A stretch of 64,000 nucleotides of DNA, from positions 2,480,001 to 2,544,000 of the forward strand of contig NZ_CP064703.1 in the NCBI RefSeq assembly GCF_023101085.1, given 5' to 3'. Under the pieces are notes generated by a model, which was not told where the DNA came from, did no database searches, and worked only from the letters and a program-made list of their open reading frames with translations. Below, piece after piece: positions 17,491 to 27,340 of this stretch (its first letter is position 1; the number at the start of each line of letters is the position of its first letter). A program made the translations under genes and the position numbers. The DNA is from Bradyrhizobium sp. 170. Lineage in GTDB: Bacteria; Pseudomonadota; Alphaproteobacteria; Rhizobiales; Xanthobacteraceae.

Positions 17491-17520
17491 AGCCTGCTGA
17501 CACCATGCTGGCAGCAGGCT
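17491..17520. repeat. Hairpin downstream of mutY
   Basis: AGCCTGCTG (17491-17499) and CAGCAGGCT (17512-17520) form a perfect 9-bp stem with a 12-base loop, 14 bases after the mutY stop. No T tract follows, so it is at most a weak or factor-dependent terminator, or an mRNA-stabilising stem. Confidence 0.5.
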
Positions 17521-17552
17521 TGCGTTAGACCGGGAGCCTAACGGAGGTTCCC

Positions 17553-18008
17553 ATGATCAGCACCGCCCTCGATAATCTCACTGCCCCGCCGTCATCAAAA
17601 CTGCTCGGCTGGCATCTTCTCGACGCGCGGCCGAAGGACGGCTGGATCCGCATCGGCTTCGACGGCAAGCGGGATTTTTGCAACCCGGCCGGCTTCGTGC
17701 AGGGCGGCATTCTCTCGGCGATGCTCGATGACACCATGGGCCCGGCGGTGTTCGCCATGACGGACGGGAAACTCTACACGGCCACCATCACCATGACCGT
17801 GAATTTTCTCAGCCCCGCCAAGCCGGGGCCGATCGTCGGCGAGGCCAATGTCACCCAGCTCGGCAAGACCGTCGCGTTCGTGGAGGGAAGGCTGATGGCC
17901 GAGGATGGCACCGTGCTGGCTACCGCCACGACCAGTGCGCGGCTGGTTGAAACCGCGAAGGCTATAGGCCTGCGTGCTAGCTCGCAGCCCGAGGCGCTTC
18001 CGGCTTGA
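17553..18008 (+). CDS. PaaI-family hotdog thioesterase
   Basis: A 151-residue hotdog-fold protein. The segment N-P-A-G-F-V-Q-G-G-I-L-S-A-M-L-D-D (about residues 46-62) is the family active-site helix, with a glycine pair and Asp, and the strand T-I-T-M-T-V-N-F-L follows. Members hydrolyse acyl- or aryl-CoA thioesters; the substrate is unknown. GGAGG lies 7 bases before ATG 17553. The last 32 bases overlap the 3 prime end of the convergent monooxygenase gene. Confidence 0.88.
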   Translation: MISTALDNLTAPPSSKLLGWHLLDARPKDGWIRIGFDGKRDFCNPAGFVQGGILSAMLDDTMGPAVFAMTDGKLYTATITMTVNFLSPAKPGPIVGEANVTQLGKTVAFVEGRLMAEDGTVLATATTSARLVETAKAIGLRASSQPEALPA

Positions 18009-19263
18009 ACTGGACGATCGGCGGCTTGGCGTTGAGGCCTTCGACCTGGAAGCCGGCGACGCGCTTGTAGTTGGCGGCGATGTCTTCCAGCTCTTTCAGC
18101 GAGAGCACATCGGTGACGACATTGTAGCCCTTGGGCGCGCGCTCTTCGACCATCTGCATGACCTGCTCGGGACCGTTGCGGCGGTTGAGCATCACGAGGT
18201 CGGTGGTCGCCGGCCGGCGCTCGGCTTCATACGCGACCAACGCGGCGTTGGTTGTGCCCTTCGCCAGGATCTCGCGGGTGATGACGCGGGCGTCCAAAAT
18301 CGCCTGCGACGCGCCGTTGGAGCCGATCGGGTACATCGGATGTGCGGCATCGCCCATCAGCGTGACTCGGCCGAATGTCCATTGCGCAACGGGATCGCGG
18401 TCGACGAGGGGATATTCGTAGGCGTGCGGGCAGTTCTCGATCAGGCCGGGTACGTCGAGCCAGTCGAATTTCCAGTCCTTGAACCAGGGCAGAAACTCTT
18501 CGAGTTTTGCAGTCCGGTTATAGTCCTCGCGCCGCCACTGATAGGTCGGCGGCATATGCCGCTCGGCCACCCAGTTGATTTTGAATTTGCCCGCGCTGTC
18601 CGCCTGTTTCGAAATCGGGTAGCAGACGAATTTCAGGATCTCGTGGCCGGCCATGATCATGGTGCGGCCGGACAGGAAGGCGTCGCTGTCGGTAATGCCG
18701 CGCCACAGGATGCGCCCGTTCCAGATCGGCGGGCCTTCGCCGGGATAGAGCTTTTCGCGTACAGCCGAATGGATGCCGTCGGCTGCGATCAATAGCGCGC
18801 CGTCGTGATGGCCTTTTGACTTTCCGGTCGCCTTGTCGATGAACTCGGCACGCACGCCGTTCTCCGTCTCGGTCCAGCCGGCGAGATGATGGCTGGTGAG
18901 AATGTTCTCTTTTCCCAGCCGCTCGATCGCGGCATCGAGCAGGATCTGCTGCAGCGTGCCGCGATGGACCGAAAACTGCGGCCATTTGTACCCGGCCTCG
19001 ATGCCGCGCGGCTCGCTCCAGATCGGCTTGCCGTGCTTGGAGAAATACGCGAGCTCCTTGGTGCGTACGGCTGACACATCGAGCTTGTCGTGCAGGCCGA
19101 GCTCGATCAATTCGCGCACCGCATGCGGCAGCACGTTGATACCGACGCCGAGCGGCCGCAGCTCGGACACGCTTTCGAAAACTTTGGCGGGAACGCCGAT
19201 CTGGTGCAGGCTGAGTGCCAGCGTCAGCCCGCCGATGCCGCCGCCCGCGATGAGAACAGTCAT
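17977..19263 (-). CDS. FAD-dependent aromatic monooxygenase-like protein
   Basis: A 428-residue class A flavin monooxygenase. The N-terminal FAD motif is G-G-G-I-G-G (residues 7-12), and the C-terminal FAD motif is G-D-A-A-H-P-M-Y-P-I-G-S-N-G-A-S-Q-A (about 300-317), both intact. The enzyme would hydroxylate an aromatic substrate using NAD(P)H and oxygen; the substrate is unknown. AGAGGGG precedes ATG 19263. It follows the 130-residue SnoaL-like gene by 77 bases on the same strand. Related flavin proteins include PhzS-like enzymes. Confidence 0.88.
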   Translation of the reverse strand: MTVLIAGGGIGGLTLALSLHQIGVPAKVFESVSELRPLGVGINVLPHAVRELIELGLHDKLDVSAVRTKELAYFSKHGKPIWSEPRGIEAGYKWPQFSVHRGTLQQILLDAAIERLGKENILTSHHLAGWTETENGVRAEFIDKATGKSKGHHDGALLIAADGIHSAVREKLYPGEGPPIWNGRILWRGITDSDAFLSGRTMIMAGHEILKFVCYPISKQADSAGKFKINWVAERHMPPTYQWRREDYNRTAKLEEFLPWFKDWKFDWLDVPGLIENCPHAYEYPLVDRDPVAQWTFGRVTLMGDAAHPMYPIGSNGASQAILDARVITREILAKGTTNAALVAYEAERRPATTDLVMLNRRNGPEQVMQMVEERAPKGYNVVTDVLSLKELEDIAANYKRVAGFQVEGLNAKPPIVQFKPEAPRAAS

Positions 19264-19340
19264 GTTACGCCCCTCTTGCTGCTTGGGCGTCATGACATGA
19301 GAGGCGGCAGGGGGCAACTGCGAAAGCCCACCGGAAATCC

Positions 19341-19733
19341 TCATGCACCCGGACGATTCACGGGGAGCCCGGGAGCTGGACCGAAGAAGCCGACGATTTT
19401 GACCAGCCGGCCGTCGGGACCGACTTCGCCAAAATCGATCGACGTGTCGCCGCAGGTTCCATCCGCGCGCACCAGGCGCCAGAGAAAGCGGACCATGTTG
19501 TGATGCACGTCGATGCCGCTCATGAATTCGAGCCGTGCCCCGGGCCGCCCGGCCAGCACCTCGCCGATCTTCGTCGCCAGCGCGTCACGCCCGGCCAGCG
19601 AGACGTTGGGATCGAGATAGACGCCGCCGTCGCTCCAGCATTGGTCGAGCAAGGCGCGTCTGGCCGTATCGTCCGGCTCGTTCCAGGCCGCCATATACTG
19701 TGTCACGATCTCTGTGATTGCGTTGTCGTCCAT
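19341..19733 (-). CDS. NTF2/SnoaL-like protein
   Basis: A 130-residue cone-shaped alpha+beta fold protein. The helix I-T-E-I-V-T-Q-Y-M-A-A-W-N is followed by a D-G-G-V-Y-L-D-P strand pair, a G-R-D-A-L helix start and a final sheet with V-R-F-L-W-R-L. Members bind small polar or cyclic compounds, sometimes as isomerases or hydratases. Start ATG 19733 matches the first family helix; upstream the frame is weak. The divergent XRE regulator begins 144 bases away, and the FAD monooxygenase lies downstream, so the pair is probably one transcript. Confidence 0.82.
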   Translation of the reverse strand: MDDNAITEIVTQYMAAWNEPDDTARRALLDQCWSDGGVYLDPNVSLAGRDALATKIGEVLAGRPGARLEFMSGIDVHHNMVRFLWRLVRADGTCGDTSIDFGEVGPDGRLVKIVGFFGPAPGLPVNRPGA

Positions 19734-19876
19734 CACCGCTCCTGCCATTCCCCGTGTTCCCGCACGACGAGACAACTCATCGCGCGGTTCGCATGCAACT
19801 CTTGCAGGGAATCGTCGGGCGGTCACTTACATCCGAGGTAATTGCCCTTCTGAAGCGATGGTCTAGATTGCCCGGC

Positions 19877-20701
19877 ATGGATGCGCCAAACCAGAATTCG
19901 CAGGTTATTCCAGCCGGGCATTTCAGCAGCCTGCTGAAGCATTGGCGAAATGTGCGCCGCCTTACGCAGATCGAACTGGCGGCCGACGCAAATGTGTCCG
20001 CCAGGCATCTTTGCTTTCTGGAGACCGGCCGGTCGCAGCCGAGCCGCGAGATGGTGCAGTTGCTCGGCAGCGCGCTCGATCTGCCGCTCGAGGAGAGGAA
20101 TGCCCTGCACGTCGCGGCGGGCTTTGTGCCGCCCTATGGCGACAAGGGATTGGCGGCCGAAAATTTGCAGCCGGTGCGGCAGGCGCTGGATTTTATTCTC
20201 CGGCAGCAGGAGCCCTATCCGGGGATCGTGATCGACGGGCACTGGGATGTTCGCATCCGCAATCAGGCGTCGGCGCGCCTGCTCAAGCCGTTTCGTGATT
20301 CATACGAGATGGAAAACGGGCTTGCAGACAACGCCATGCACGTCGTTTTTCATCCAAAGGGCCTGCGGCAGTTCATGTTGAACTGGGACGAGTTCGCCCG
20401 GCAGTTGATCCAGATCCTGCATCGCGATGTCGCGCAAGGCAGCCGGGCGGCGGCGCAACTGCTCGATGAAATCATGACCTATCCCGGGCTGTCGGCCGAA
20501 TGGCGGCTTCCACGCCATTCGCAGGCGTCCTCGCCTGTCATGACGATGCAACTCGCGAAGGGCGACTATCGCCTTGCCTTCTTTTCCACCTTTACGACGC
20601 TGGCAATGCCGACGGACGCGGCGCTGCAACAGATCAAGATCGAATGTTTCTTTCCGGCGGACAGTGCAACCGCCGAGAAGGCGCGCCAACTGGCACTTTG
20701 A
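19877..20701 (+). CDS. XRE-family regulator with MmyB-like ligand domain
   Basis: A 274-residue transcription factor. An N-terminal helix-turn-helix spans about residues 17-72, with L-T-Q-I-E-L-A-A-D-A-N-V-S-A-R-H-L and the recognition-helix segment L-E-T-G-R-S-Q-P-S. The C-terminal 170 residues match the MmyB-like domain, with Y-P-G-I-V-I-D-G-H-W-D-V and a N-Q-A-S motif; in that family it binds a fatty-acid-like ligand. The gene is divergent from the SnoaL-monooxygenase unit and precedes another SnoaL-like gene by 20 bases, so it probably regulates both. A longer frame to 19718 is unsupported. Confidence 0.85.
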   Translation: MDAPNQNSQVIPAGHFSSLLKHWRNVRRLTQIELAADANVSARHLCFLETGRSQPSREMVQLLGSALDLPLEERNALHVAAGFVPPYGDKGLAAENLQPVRQALDFILRQQEPYPGIVIDGHWDVRIRNQASARLLKPFRDSYEMENGLADNAMHVVFHPKGLRQFMLNWDEFARQLIQILHRDVAQGSRAAAQLLDEIMTYPGLSAEWRLPRHSQASSPVMTMQLAKGDYRLAFFSTFTTLAMPTDAALQQIKIECFFPADSATAEKARQLAL

Positions 20702-20721
20702 CAAAGGCCAAGGAGACAGAG

Positions 20722-21198
20722 ATGCAACCTGCTGTGCGTGATCATCAATCGGCTGACACCATGGACGAATTGCGCGCGTTGAACGCCCGCTTCATCCATA
20801 ATTTCGTGACCAACGACGTGCCCTCGCACGACGCGATACTTCATCCAGCCTTCATCACCATCTTGTCCACGGGCCAGCGATGGGATCGTGCGACCTATCT
20901 AAAGTATTGGGCGACCGCGTTCGATCCTGATGTCATCGTCTACTGGGACGTCCGTGATGAACTCATTACCGTCATCGGCGACGTTGCGCTGGTGCGCTCC
21001 ACCAACAAATGCACTCGCCGCCGCGACGGAAATGAAGTGACCGGCATGACCACTTATACCGATACCTACCTGTTCGAGAACGGCACGTGGAAGTGCATTC
21101 AGGCCCAGATCACGGCGGTTGCGCCTGAGCATTATCCCGCCGATGACACGATCGTCAGCGTCTACATCAAGGGAAAGCTTCAGCAGCGCGCGGCGTGA
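20722..21198 (+). CDS. NTF2/SnoaL-like protein
   Basis: A 158-residue SnoaL-fold protein with N-A-R-F-I-H-N-F-V-T-N-D-V, then F-I-T-I-L-S-T-G, and the final strands D-V-A-L-V-R-S-T-N and Y-T-D-T-Y-L-F-E-N-G-T-W-K. AGGAGA is 7 bases before ATG 20722. It follows the XRE-MmyB regulator by 20 bases, so it is presumably in its operon. Sequence pattern suggests a DUF4440/SnoaL-like binder or isomerase. Substrate unknown; one of three such genes in this patch. Confidence 0.85.
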   Translation: MQPAVRDHQSADTMDELRALNARFIHNFVTNDVPSHDAILHPAFITILSTGQRWDRATYLKYWATAFDPDVIVYWDVRDELITVIGDVALVRSTNKCTRRRDGNEVTGMTTYTDTYLFENGTWKCIQAQITAVAPEHYPADDTIVSVYIKGKLQQRAA

Positions 21199-21324
21199 AC
21201 GCCTTCGTGGCGCGCAGGCTGACCGCACGCCAGGGTATGTGTTGGCGCAGAGCGCTGCAACGTTCCGGGGATGGACGGCGGACAGACGCGCGGTTAACCT
21301 CCGGTTCCCACCGAGAGGATCAAC

Positions 21325-21942
21325 ATGTTCAAGCTCTACTACGCCCCAGGCACTTGCGCGCTGGCTTCGCATATCGCTCTGGAGGAGGCCGGCGCCTCCT
21401 ATGCGGCGGAGCGGCTCGACTTCAAGAACAGCCAGCAGACCACCCCGCAATATCTTGCGATCAATCCGAAGGGGCGGGTGCCGGCACTGGTGACCGACCG
21501 TGGCACCTTGACCGAAACGCCGGCAATCCTCGCCTACATCGCGCAGAGCTTCCCGCAGGCCAGGCTGATGCCCGACGATCCCTTCGCGTTCGCGCAGGCG
21601 CAGTCCTTCAACAGCTATCTCTGCTCGACGGTGCATGTTTCCCACGCCCACAAGATGCGCGGCTATCGCTGGGCCGTGGAGGAGTCCTCGTTCGCCGACA
21701 TGAAGCGCAAGGTGCCGGAAACCATGGCCTCAGGGTTCGCGCTGATCGAGCGCGACATGCTGAAGGGGCCGTGGGTGATGGGCGAGCAGTATACGATCTG
21801 CGATCCCTATCTGTTTACGATTGCCGGTTGGCTGGAGGGCGACGGCGTCGATCTTGCGACGCTGCCGAAGGTGGCAGCTCACCGCAAGCTGATGTCGGAG
21901 CGGCCGGCCGTGCAGAAGGTGCTCGCCGAGGAGAAAGCGTGA
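21325..21942 (+). CDS. Glutathione S-transferase, beta-class-like
   Basis: A 205-residue GST. The N-terminal thioredoxin-like domain has P-G-T-C-A-L-A (Cys10 region), the cysteine typical of bacterial beta-class enzymes, the N-P-K-G-R-V-P-A-L cis-proline loop and the E-T-P-A-I-L motif for the gamma-glutamyl group. The all-helical C-terminal domain ends with the usual D-P-Y-L-F-T-I-A-G-W segment. It conjugates or reduces electrophiles. GAGAGGA precedes ATG 21325. It follows the SnoaL-like gene by 126 bases. Confidence 0.9.
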   Translation: MFKLYYAPGTCALASHIALEEAGASYAAERLDFKNSQQTTPQYLAINPKGRVPALVTDRGTLTETPAILAYIAQSFPQARLMPDDPFAFAQAQSFNSYLCSTVHVSHAHKMRGYRWAVEESSFADMKRKVPETMASGFALIERDMLKGPWVMGEQYTICDPYLFTIAGWLEGDGVDLATLPKVAAHRKLMSERPAVQKVLAEEKA

Positions 21943-21946
21943 GCTT

Positions 21947-22029
21947 GTAGGGTGGGCAGAGCGTAGCGTGCCCACCATCTCTCCATTCGCGCTCGTGACG
22001 GTGGGCACGCTTCGCTTTGCCCACCCTAC
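21947..22029. repeat. Dispersed palindromic repeat, family E (copy 1)
   Basis: GTAGGGTGGGCAGAGCGTAG at the left pairs with CTTTGCCCACCCTAC at the right; the inner arms GTGCCCACC and GGTGGGCAC pair too. Related copies are at 23498, 40509 and 48716, with a diverged one at 41242. The LysR gene's stop codon lies inside the right arm. Confidence 0.9.
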
Positions 22030-22949
22030 GCAGCCCTCCTTGTGGCGCGCTCCATTTCGCGGCCGATGCCGAGCATGATGTTGCGCAGCCAGATCGAGCC
22101 GGGATCCATCTGGGCGCGGGTCGGATAAAACATGAACTGCTCGTCGATCCCTGGATCGAGCGGCGGCGTGATGGTTGAAAGCGACAATTGCCGGGACAGT
22201 GCGCCGATCAGGCGGCGCGGCACGAAGGCGACGAGGTCGGTGCGCGCCGTGACGTGCAACGCTTCGATATAGCCGGGCACGACCAGCGCGATCCGCCGCT
22301 CGATGCCCCTGGAGCGTAACCAGCCGTCGATCAGGTCCTCGCTCTGGCCGCGGATCACGACCGCGACATGCCGCGCGTCGAGAAAGACTTCGTGGCGTTT
22401 CAGCCGCGCGCCGGCGGGGTGACCGCGCCGAACGGCGAGGGCGTCGCTGTCGATGTAAAGCCGTTGCCGGTGAAATCCGGTAAAGGCGTTGCCGATCGAG
22501 ATCACCATGTCGATGGTGCGGGCGAATTCCGCGGTGAAGATCGCGGGGCCCCGCCACGGCACCACGTCGATCCGGACGTTCGGGGCTTGTTTGGTGATCT
22601 TCTCCATCAGCGGCGGCATCAGAAGCTCGACCGCCAGATCCGGCATCATCAGGCGAAACTGACGCTCACTCCTCGCGGCGTCGAACTCGTCGGCGATGAA
22701 CAGGGAGCGCACCTGGTCGAGCGCCTGCGCCAAAGGCGCGCGCAGCGCCTGGGCCCGCGGCGTCAGTTCCATACGCGCCCCGGTCCGCACCAGCAGCGGA
22801 TCGCCGATCAGATCGCGCAGCCGCTGCAGCGCGTGGCTCGCCGCCGGCTGCGACAGCCCGATCCGCATCGCGGCGCGGCTCACACTGGCTTCCCTGAGCA
22901 GCGCGTCGAGCGCCACCAGCAGATTGAGGTCAAGCGAATTCAAATTCAT
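22026..22949 (-). CDS. LysR-family transcriptional regulator
   Basis: A 307-residue LysR-type regulator. The winged helix-turn-helix lies at residues 5-65, with L-N-L-L-V-A-L-D-A-L-L and S-Q-P-A-A-S-H-A-L-Q-R-L-R. The effector-binding domain follows, from about residue 90, and includes R-L-M-M-P-D-L-A-V-E and D-M-V-I-S-I-G. ATG 22949 begins the standard N-terminus. The gene is divergent from a SnoaL-like gene starting 90 bases away, the typical target arrangement, so it probably controls that gene and itself. Its end overlaps a palindromic repeat. Confidence 0.9.
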   Translation of the reverse strand: MNLNSLDLNLLVALDALLREASVSRAAMRIGLSQPAASHALQRLRDLIGDPLLVRTGARMELTPRAQALRAPLAQALDQVRSLFIADEFDAARSERQFRLMMPDLAVELLMPPLMEKITKQAPNVRIDVVPWRGPAIFTAEFARTIDMVISIGNAFTGFHRQRLYIDSDALAVRRGHPAGARLKRHEVFLDARHVAVVIRGQSEDLIDGWLRSRGIERRIALVVPGYIEALHVTARTDLVAFVPRRLIGALSRQLSLSTITPPLDPGIDEQFMFYPTRAQMDPGSIWLRNIMLGIGREMERATRRAA

Positions 22950-23038
22950 GGAGTGAATATATATCATACTCATTATCGATTGGAAGAATGACGTTCTGCG
23001 CGCGATGATCTGCAGCATAAATCCCAAGGAGAGCCGCC

Positions 23039-23470
23039 ATGAGCGCAGCCGCGAACAAGAAACTAGTGCAGCAGGTCTACACGGATTCCGCCAACCGGAG
23101 CGGGACCACCTTCGTCGACAATCTCGCCGAGGACGCGACCTGGATCGTGACCGGCCAATATTCCTGGTCGCACGCATTCAAAGGGCGAGACGCCATCCAG
23201 AATGGCCTGATGGGCCACTTCCGCTCGTTCTTCGCCGTGCGGCCGCGCACGGTCGCATTCAACTTCATCGCGGAGGGCGATTATGTCGTGGTCGAAGCCC
23301 GCGGCGACAACGTGACCAAGGCAGGCCTTCGCTACGACAATCAATATTGCATGGTCTGGCGCATCGAGGACGGCAAGATCAAGGAGATCAAAGAGTACTG
23401 CGATTCTGCGCTGGTCGAGCGGGTGCTTGGGCCATTTCCGGCAGAGCGAAAGCTCGCTGTGGAGGTTTGA
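23039..23470 (+). CDS. NTF2/SnoaL-like protein
   Basis: A 143-residue SnoaL-fold protein. K-L-V-Q-Q-V-Y-T-D forms the first helix, D-A-T-W-I-V-T-G follows, then a G-R-D-A-I-Q-N helix and strands ending D-N-Q-Y-C-M-V-W-R-I-E-D-G-K-I. This resembles ketosteroid-isomerase/limonene-epoxide-hydrolase-like proteins. AAGGAGA is 9 bases before the ATG. Divergent from the LysR regulator and probably its target. Substrate unknown. Confidence 0.85.
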   Translation: MSAAANKKLVQQVYTDSANRSGTTFVDNLAEDATWIVTGQYSWSHAFKGRDAIQNGLMGHFRSFFAVRPRTVAFNFIAEGDYVVVEARGDNVTKAGLRYDNQYCMVWRIEDGKIKEIKEYCDSALVERVLGPFPAERKLAVEV

Positions 23471-23497
23471 GCCAGGGAGTCGCTGCTGAGCTTGCTT

Positions 23498-23599
23498 GTA
23501 GGGTGGGCAAAGCGAAGCGTGCCCACCATTCCTCAAGCCTCAGAGATGCTTCGAAAAGAAAAGGTGGGCACGGTGCAACTGCGCCTTTGCCCACCCTAC
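23498..23599. repeat. Dispersed palindromic repeat, family E (copy 2)
   Basis: GTAGGGTGGGCAAAGCGAAG at the left pairs with TTTGCCCACCCTAC at the right, around an inner pair GCCCACC and GGTGGGC. It separates convergent SnoaL-like and GST genes. Confidence 0.9.
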
Positions 23600-23616
23600 A
23601 AGATTTCTGTGCCTGA

Positions 23617-24303
23617 TCAGGCCGCCTTCACCGACATGTGCTTGAACATGTTGCCGCGCGCCTCGTCGTCCATCTCGGCCTTGAACTTGAAGCTATCCTT
23701 CAGCGCGATCGCCTTGGCCGCCGCGGGCCTTGCCATGATCTCGTCGACCAGCCGCTTGACGTTCGGATATTTCGCGACCGCATCCTCACCGAGAACGAAG
23801 GGGAGCATGCGGGCCCAGCCCCACACGTCCATGTCGACGATGGTATAGGTGTCGCCGACCATATAGCGGCGGTTGGCGAGGTGGTCGTTGAGAACGCCAA
23901 AATGCCGCTGCGCCTCGAACTGGTAGCGGTTATGGGCGTAGTCGATTTTTTCCGGCGCAAAATGCTTGAAGTGGACGGCCTGGCCGGAATATGGGCCGAC
24001 GCCGGTGGCGACGAACATCAGCCATGACAGCAATTCGGCCCGGTTGGCCGGCGTGTTCGCGGGGAGAAACTTGCCGGTCTTTTCGGCGAGATAGAGCAGG
24101 ATGGCGTTGCTGTCGAACACCTTGACGCCGTCGTCGTCGATCGCGGGCACCTTGGCGTTCGGATTGATGGCGAGATATTCCGGCTTGAACTGGTCGCCCT
24201 TGCGGGTGTCGACGGCGACCGGCTGGTAGGCGATGCCGGCTTCCTCGAGGAAGAGGGCGACCTTGGTCGGGTTGGGCGATCCGTTGAAATAGAATTTGAG
24301 CAT
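23617..24303 (-). CDS. Glutathione S-transferase family protein
   Basis: A 228-residue GST-fold protein. The N-terminal domain begins M-L-K-F-Y-F-N-G-S-P-N-P-T-K-V, with the serine/asparagine-type active-site motif seen in the YfcG/Ure2-like group; N-A-K-V-P-A-I and D-S-N-A-I-L-L-Y-L complete the glutathione site. The C-terminal domain has the Y-T-I-V-D-M-D motif. Such proteins act in disulfide or conjugation chemistry. AGGGAGA precedes ATG 24303. Opposite strand to the first GST; both flank the LysR unit. Confidence 0.88.
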   Translation of the reverse strand: MLKFYFNGSPNPTKVALFLEEAGIAYQPVAVDTRKGDQFKPEYLAINPNAKVPAIDDDGVKVFDSNAILLYLAEKTGKFLPANTPANRAELLSWLMFVATGVGPYSGQAVHFKHFAPEKIDYAHNRYQFEAQRHFGVLNDHLANRRYMVGDTYTIVDMDVWGWARMLPFVLGEDAVAKYPNVKRLVDEIMARPAAAKAIALKDSFKFKAEMDDEARGNMFKHMSVKAA

Positions 24304-24430
24304 TCAGAAAGTCTCCCTGGCTCTCGTTGCCGATAAAAATCGGGGCGCGGCGACACTGCCGCGGGCAGGGATGTCCATGCTCAAACTTTGGCGGGAAGCG
24401 CAAGCGACGAGTTTGTGAAAGGCCCAGGTG

Positions 24431-24757
24431 TTACGATACGACCAGGCCAGCTATGCCGGCGACCGCAAGGGCGGCGCCGGAAGCAATCATCACCAACGCA
24501 AAGCGAATTTCCGAACGCAAAGCGGTGCGTTGCCCTCTGCGTTCCGATCCTCGCGCATAACCGTGGACGATGATTTGCTCGGTGAAGGTGCTGTTGGCGT
24601 CCAGAATGTCGGTCAGGCCGGCGCTGGCGACCAGGATGCCGAGGATGATCAGTCCGGCGGGGCCCAGCAAGCTCAACAGCAGCATTGGAAACACGCCGAT
24701 CAGGAAGATCGGCAGCAGCGGCAGCACAATGAACGACTCGGAGCCTCGCGTGCGCAT
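24431..24757 (-). CDS. Small membrane protein, unknown
   Basis: A 108-residue protein with two hydrophobic helices in the first half (about 10-33 and 34-52), a hydrophilic basic stretch (about 60-85) and a third helix near the C-terminus (about 86-107). I do not recognise a family. A weak GAGA lies upstream of ATG 24757. Neighbours on both sides are on the minus strand but separated by 127 and 225 bases, so it is probably transcribed alone. Confidence 0.6.
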   Translation of the reverse strand: MRTRGSESFIVLPLLPIFLIGVFPMLLLSLLGPAGLIILGILVASAGLTDILDANSTFTEQIIVHGYARGSERRGQRTALRSEIRFALVMIASGAALAVAGIAGLVVS

Positions 24758-24982
24758 GGCAGTAATCTCATTTGGGATAATGAATGTAGCAGGTATCCCC
24801 TGAAATAGGGACGAAAAGGCGCATGGCCACCTGCGCGCCTGACACGGCTGCCATGCCGGTTGATCGTGGAAGCTGCGCAGGGGGTAGGCGGAGGTGCATT
24901 TCGCGCCATGGCCGCCGTGGCAGCATGGAGGGGCATGTGCACGCCGGAGTGCGTTACCAAGCTTGTGGCGGCGGTGAAGGAG

Positions 24983-26135
<1,153 letters not shown>

Positions 26136-26197
26136 AGGCGACGCTGTCGGCGACGCGGGACTAAACAACCGACTGGCGATACATTGACCCGGCAAAG

Positions 26198-26212
26198 TAA
26201 AAATCGACTTAA
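26198..26212 (-). promoter_or_regulatory. Partial CtrA-like box upstream of ccrM
   Basis: On the minus strand the sequence reads TTAA, seven bases, then TTTA, one mismatch from the TTAA-N7-TTAA CtrA consensus, 82 bases upstream of the ccrM ATG. CtrA is known to activate ccrM in Caulobacter. Such short motifs occur by chance, so this is a weak call. Confidence 0.3.
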
Positions 26213-26394
26213 CCAAGAATGCTGCGGGCAAAGATTGCGAAAAGAGATGGCCGAGAGAAATACCAGCAGAGATTGCGGCGGCTTGCGCACTAGGCAATTT
26301 TTGCCGGGCGGGTTATTGATTAATGGAATGGAAATTTTACGTGATTGCAGCGTTGGGTATTCGAGCAGACAGCCGGGGATGAGGAAATACCGCC

Positions 26395-27333
26395 ATGCGC
26401 TACGATGATTTCCGCCGCAGCGACGACATCGAGGACCGTCGCGACGACGGCGGCGGTGGAATGGGTGGCGGTGGCGGCGGCTTTGGCCTGCCGATGGGCG
26501 GTGGCGGGCTTGGCATAGGCACCATCATCGTGCTCGGCCTGGTCGGTTACGCCTTCGGCATCGATCCGCGCATCCTGATCGGCGGCGCCGAAATCCTGAC
26601 CGGCGGCAACCAGGCGCCGACCTACCAGACCGATCGCAGGTCCGGACCGGCCAAGACCGGTGCGCCGAAGGATGAAGTCGGCAGCATGATCGCTGGCATT
26701 CTTGGCGAGATCGATGACCGCTGGAGCGAGATCTTCCAGTCCAGCGGACAGAATTATACCGGACCGCGCATCGTGCTGTTTCGCAACGCCACCAATGGTG
26801 GCCGCTGCGGCATGGCGCAGTCGGCGATGGGACCGTTCTACTGCCCGCCGGACAAGCAGATCTTCCTCGACACCAGTTTCTTCCGCGAAGTCGAAACGCG
26901 CTTTCGCGGCTGTTCGGGCAATGCCTGCAAATTCACGACGGCCTATATCATCGCGCATGAAGCGGGACATCACATCCAGAACCTGCTCGGCATCCTGCCG
27001 CGCGTGCAGCGGCTCCAGCAGCAGGCCGGCAGCAAGGCGGAAGCCAACGCGCTACAGGTCAAGGTCGAGCTGCAGGCGGACTGCCTGTCCGGCGTCTGGG
27101 TCAACCGCGAGGAAAAGAAGCGTCCAGGCTTCATCGAAGCCGGCGACATCGACGCGGCATTGAAGACGGCAACCGCGATCGGCGACGACACGCTGCAGCG
27201 GCAGTCGACGGGCAGGGTGGTGCCGGACAGCTTCACCCACGGCTCCGCGGCGCAGCGCAAGCAATGGTTCATGACCGGCTATCAGCAGGGCACGGTGCAG
27301 GCCTGCAATACGTTTGCTCAGGGTGCGTTGTGA
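26395..27333 (+). CDS. Neutral zinc metallopeptidase family (YpfJ-like)
   Basis: A 312-residue protein with a Gly-rich acidic N-terminus (about 18-40), one hydrophobic segment (about 41-56) and a putative zinc peptidase domain with H-E-A-G-H (188-192). An N-terminal part of the domain has R-C-G-M-A-Q-S-A-M-G-P-F-Y-C, also characteristic of the family; downstream E-L-Q-A-D-C could provide the third ligand. Topology suggests membrane anchoring with a periplasmic catalytic domain. Activity of this family is little studied. GAGGAAA precedes ATG 26395. Divergent from ccrM. Confidence 0.88.
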   Translation: MRYDDFRRSDDIEDRRDDGGGGMGGGGGGFGLPMGGGGLGIGTIIVLGLVGYAFGIDPRILIGGAEILTGGNQAPTYQTDRRSGPAKTGAPKDEVGSMIAGILGEIDDRWSEIFQSSGQNYTGPRIVLFRNATNGGRCGMAQSAMGPFYCPPDKQIFLDTSFFREVETRFRGCSGNACKFTTAYIIAHEAGHHIQNLLGILPRVQRLQQQAGSKAEANALQVKVELQADCLSGVWVNREEKKRPGFIEAGDIDAALKTATAIGDDTLQRQSTGRVVPDSFTHGSAAQRKQWFMTGYQQGTVQACNTFAQGAL

Positions 27334-27340
27334 CGGTCTC

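Noticed and set aside
21947..23599. Repeated palindromes read as a possible CRISPR array
   Set aside because: Copies are spaced by whole genes and differ in their centres; there is no regular repeat-spacer series and no cas gene.
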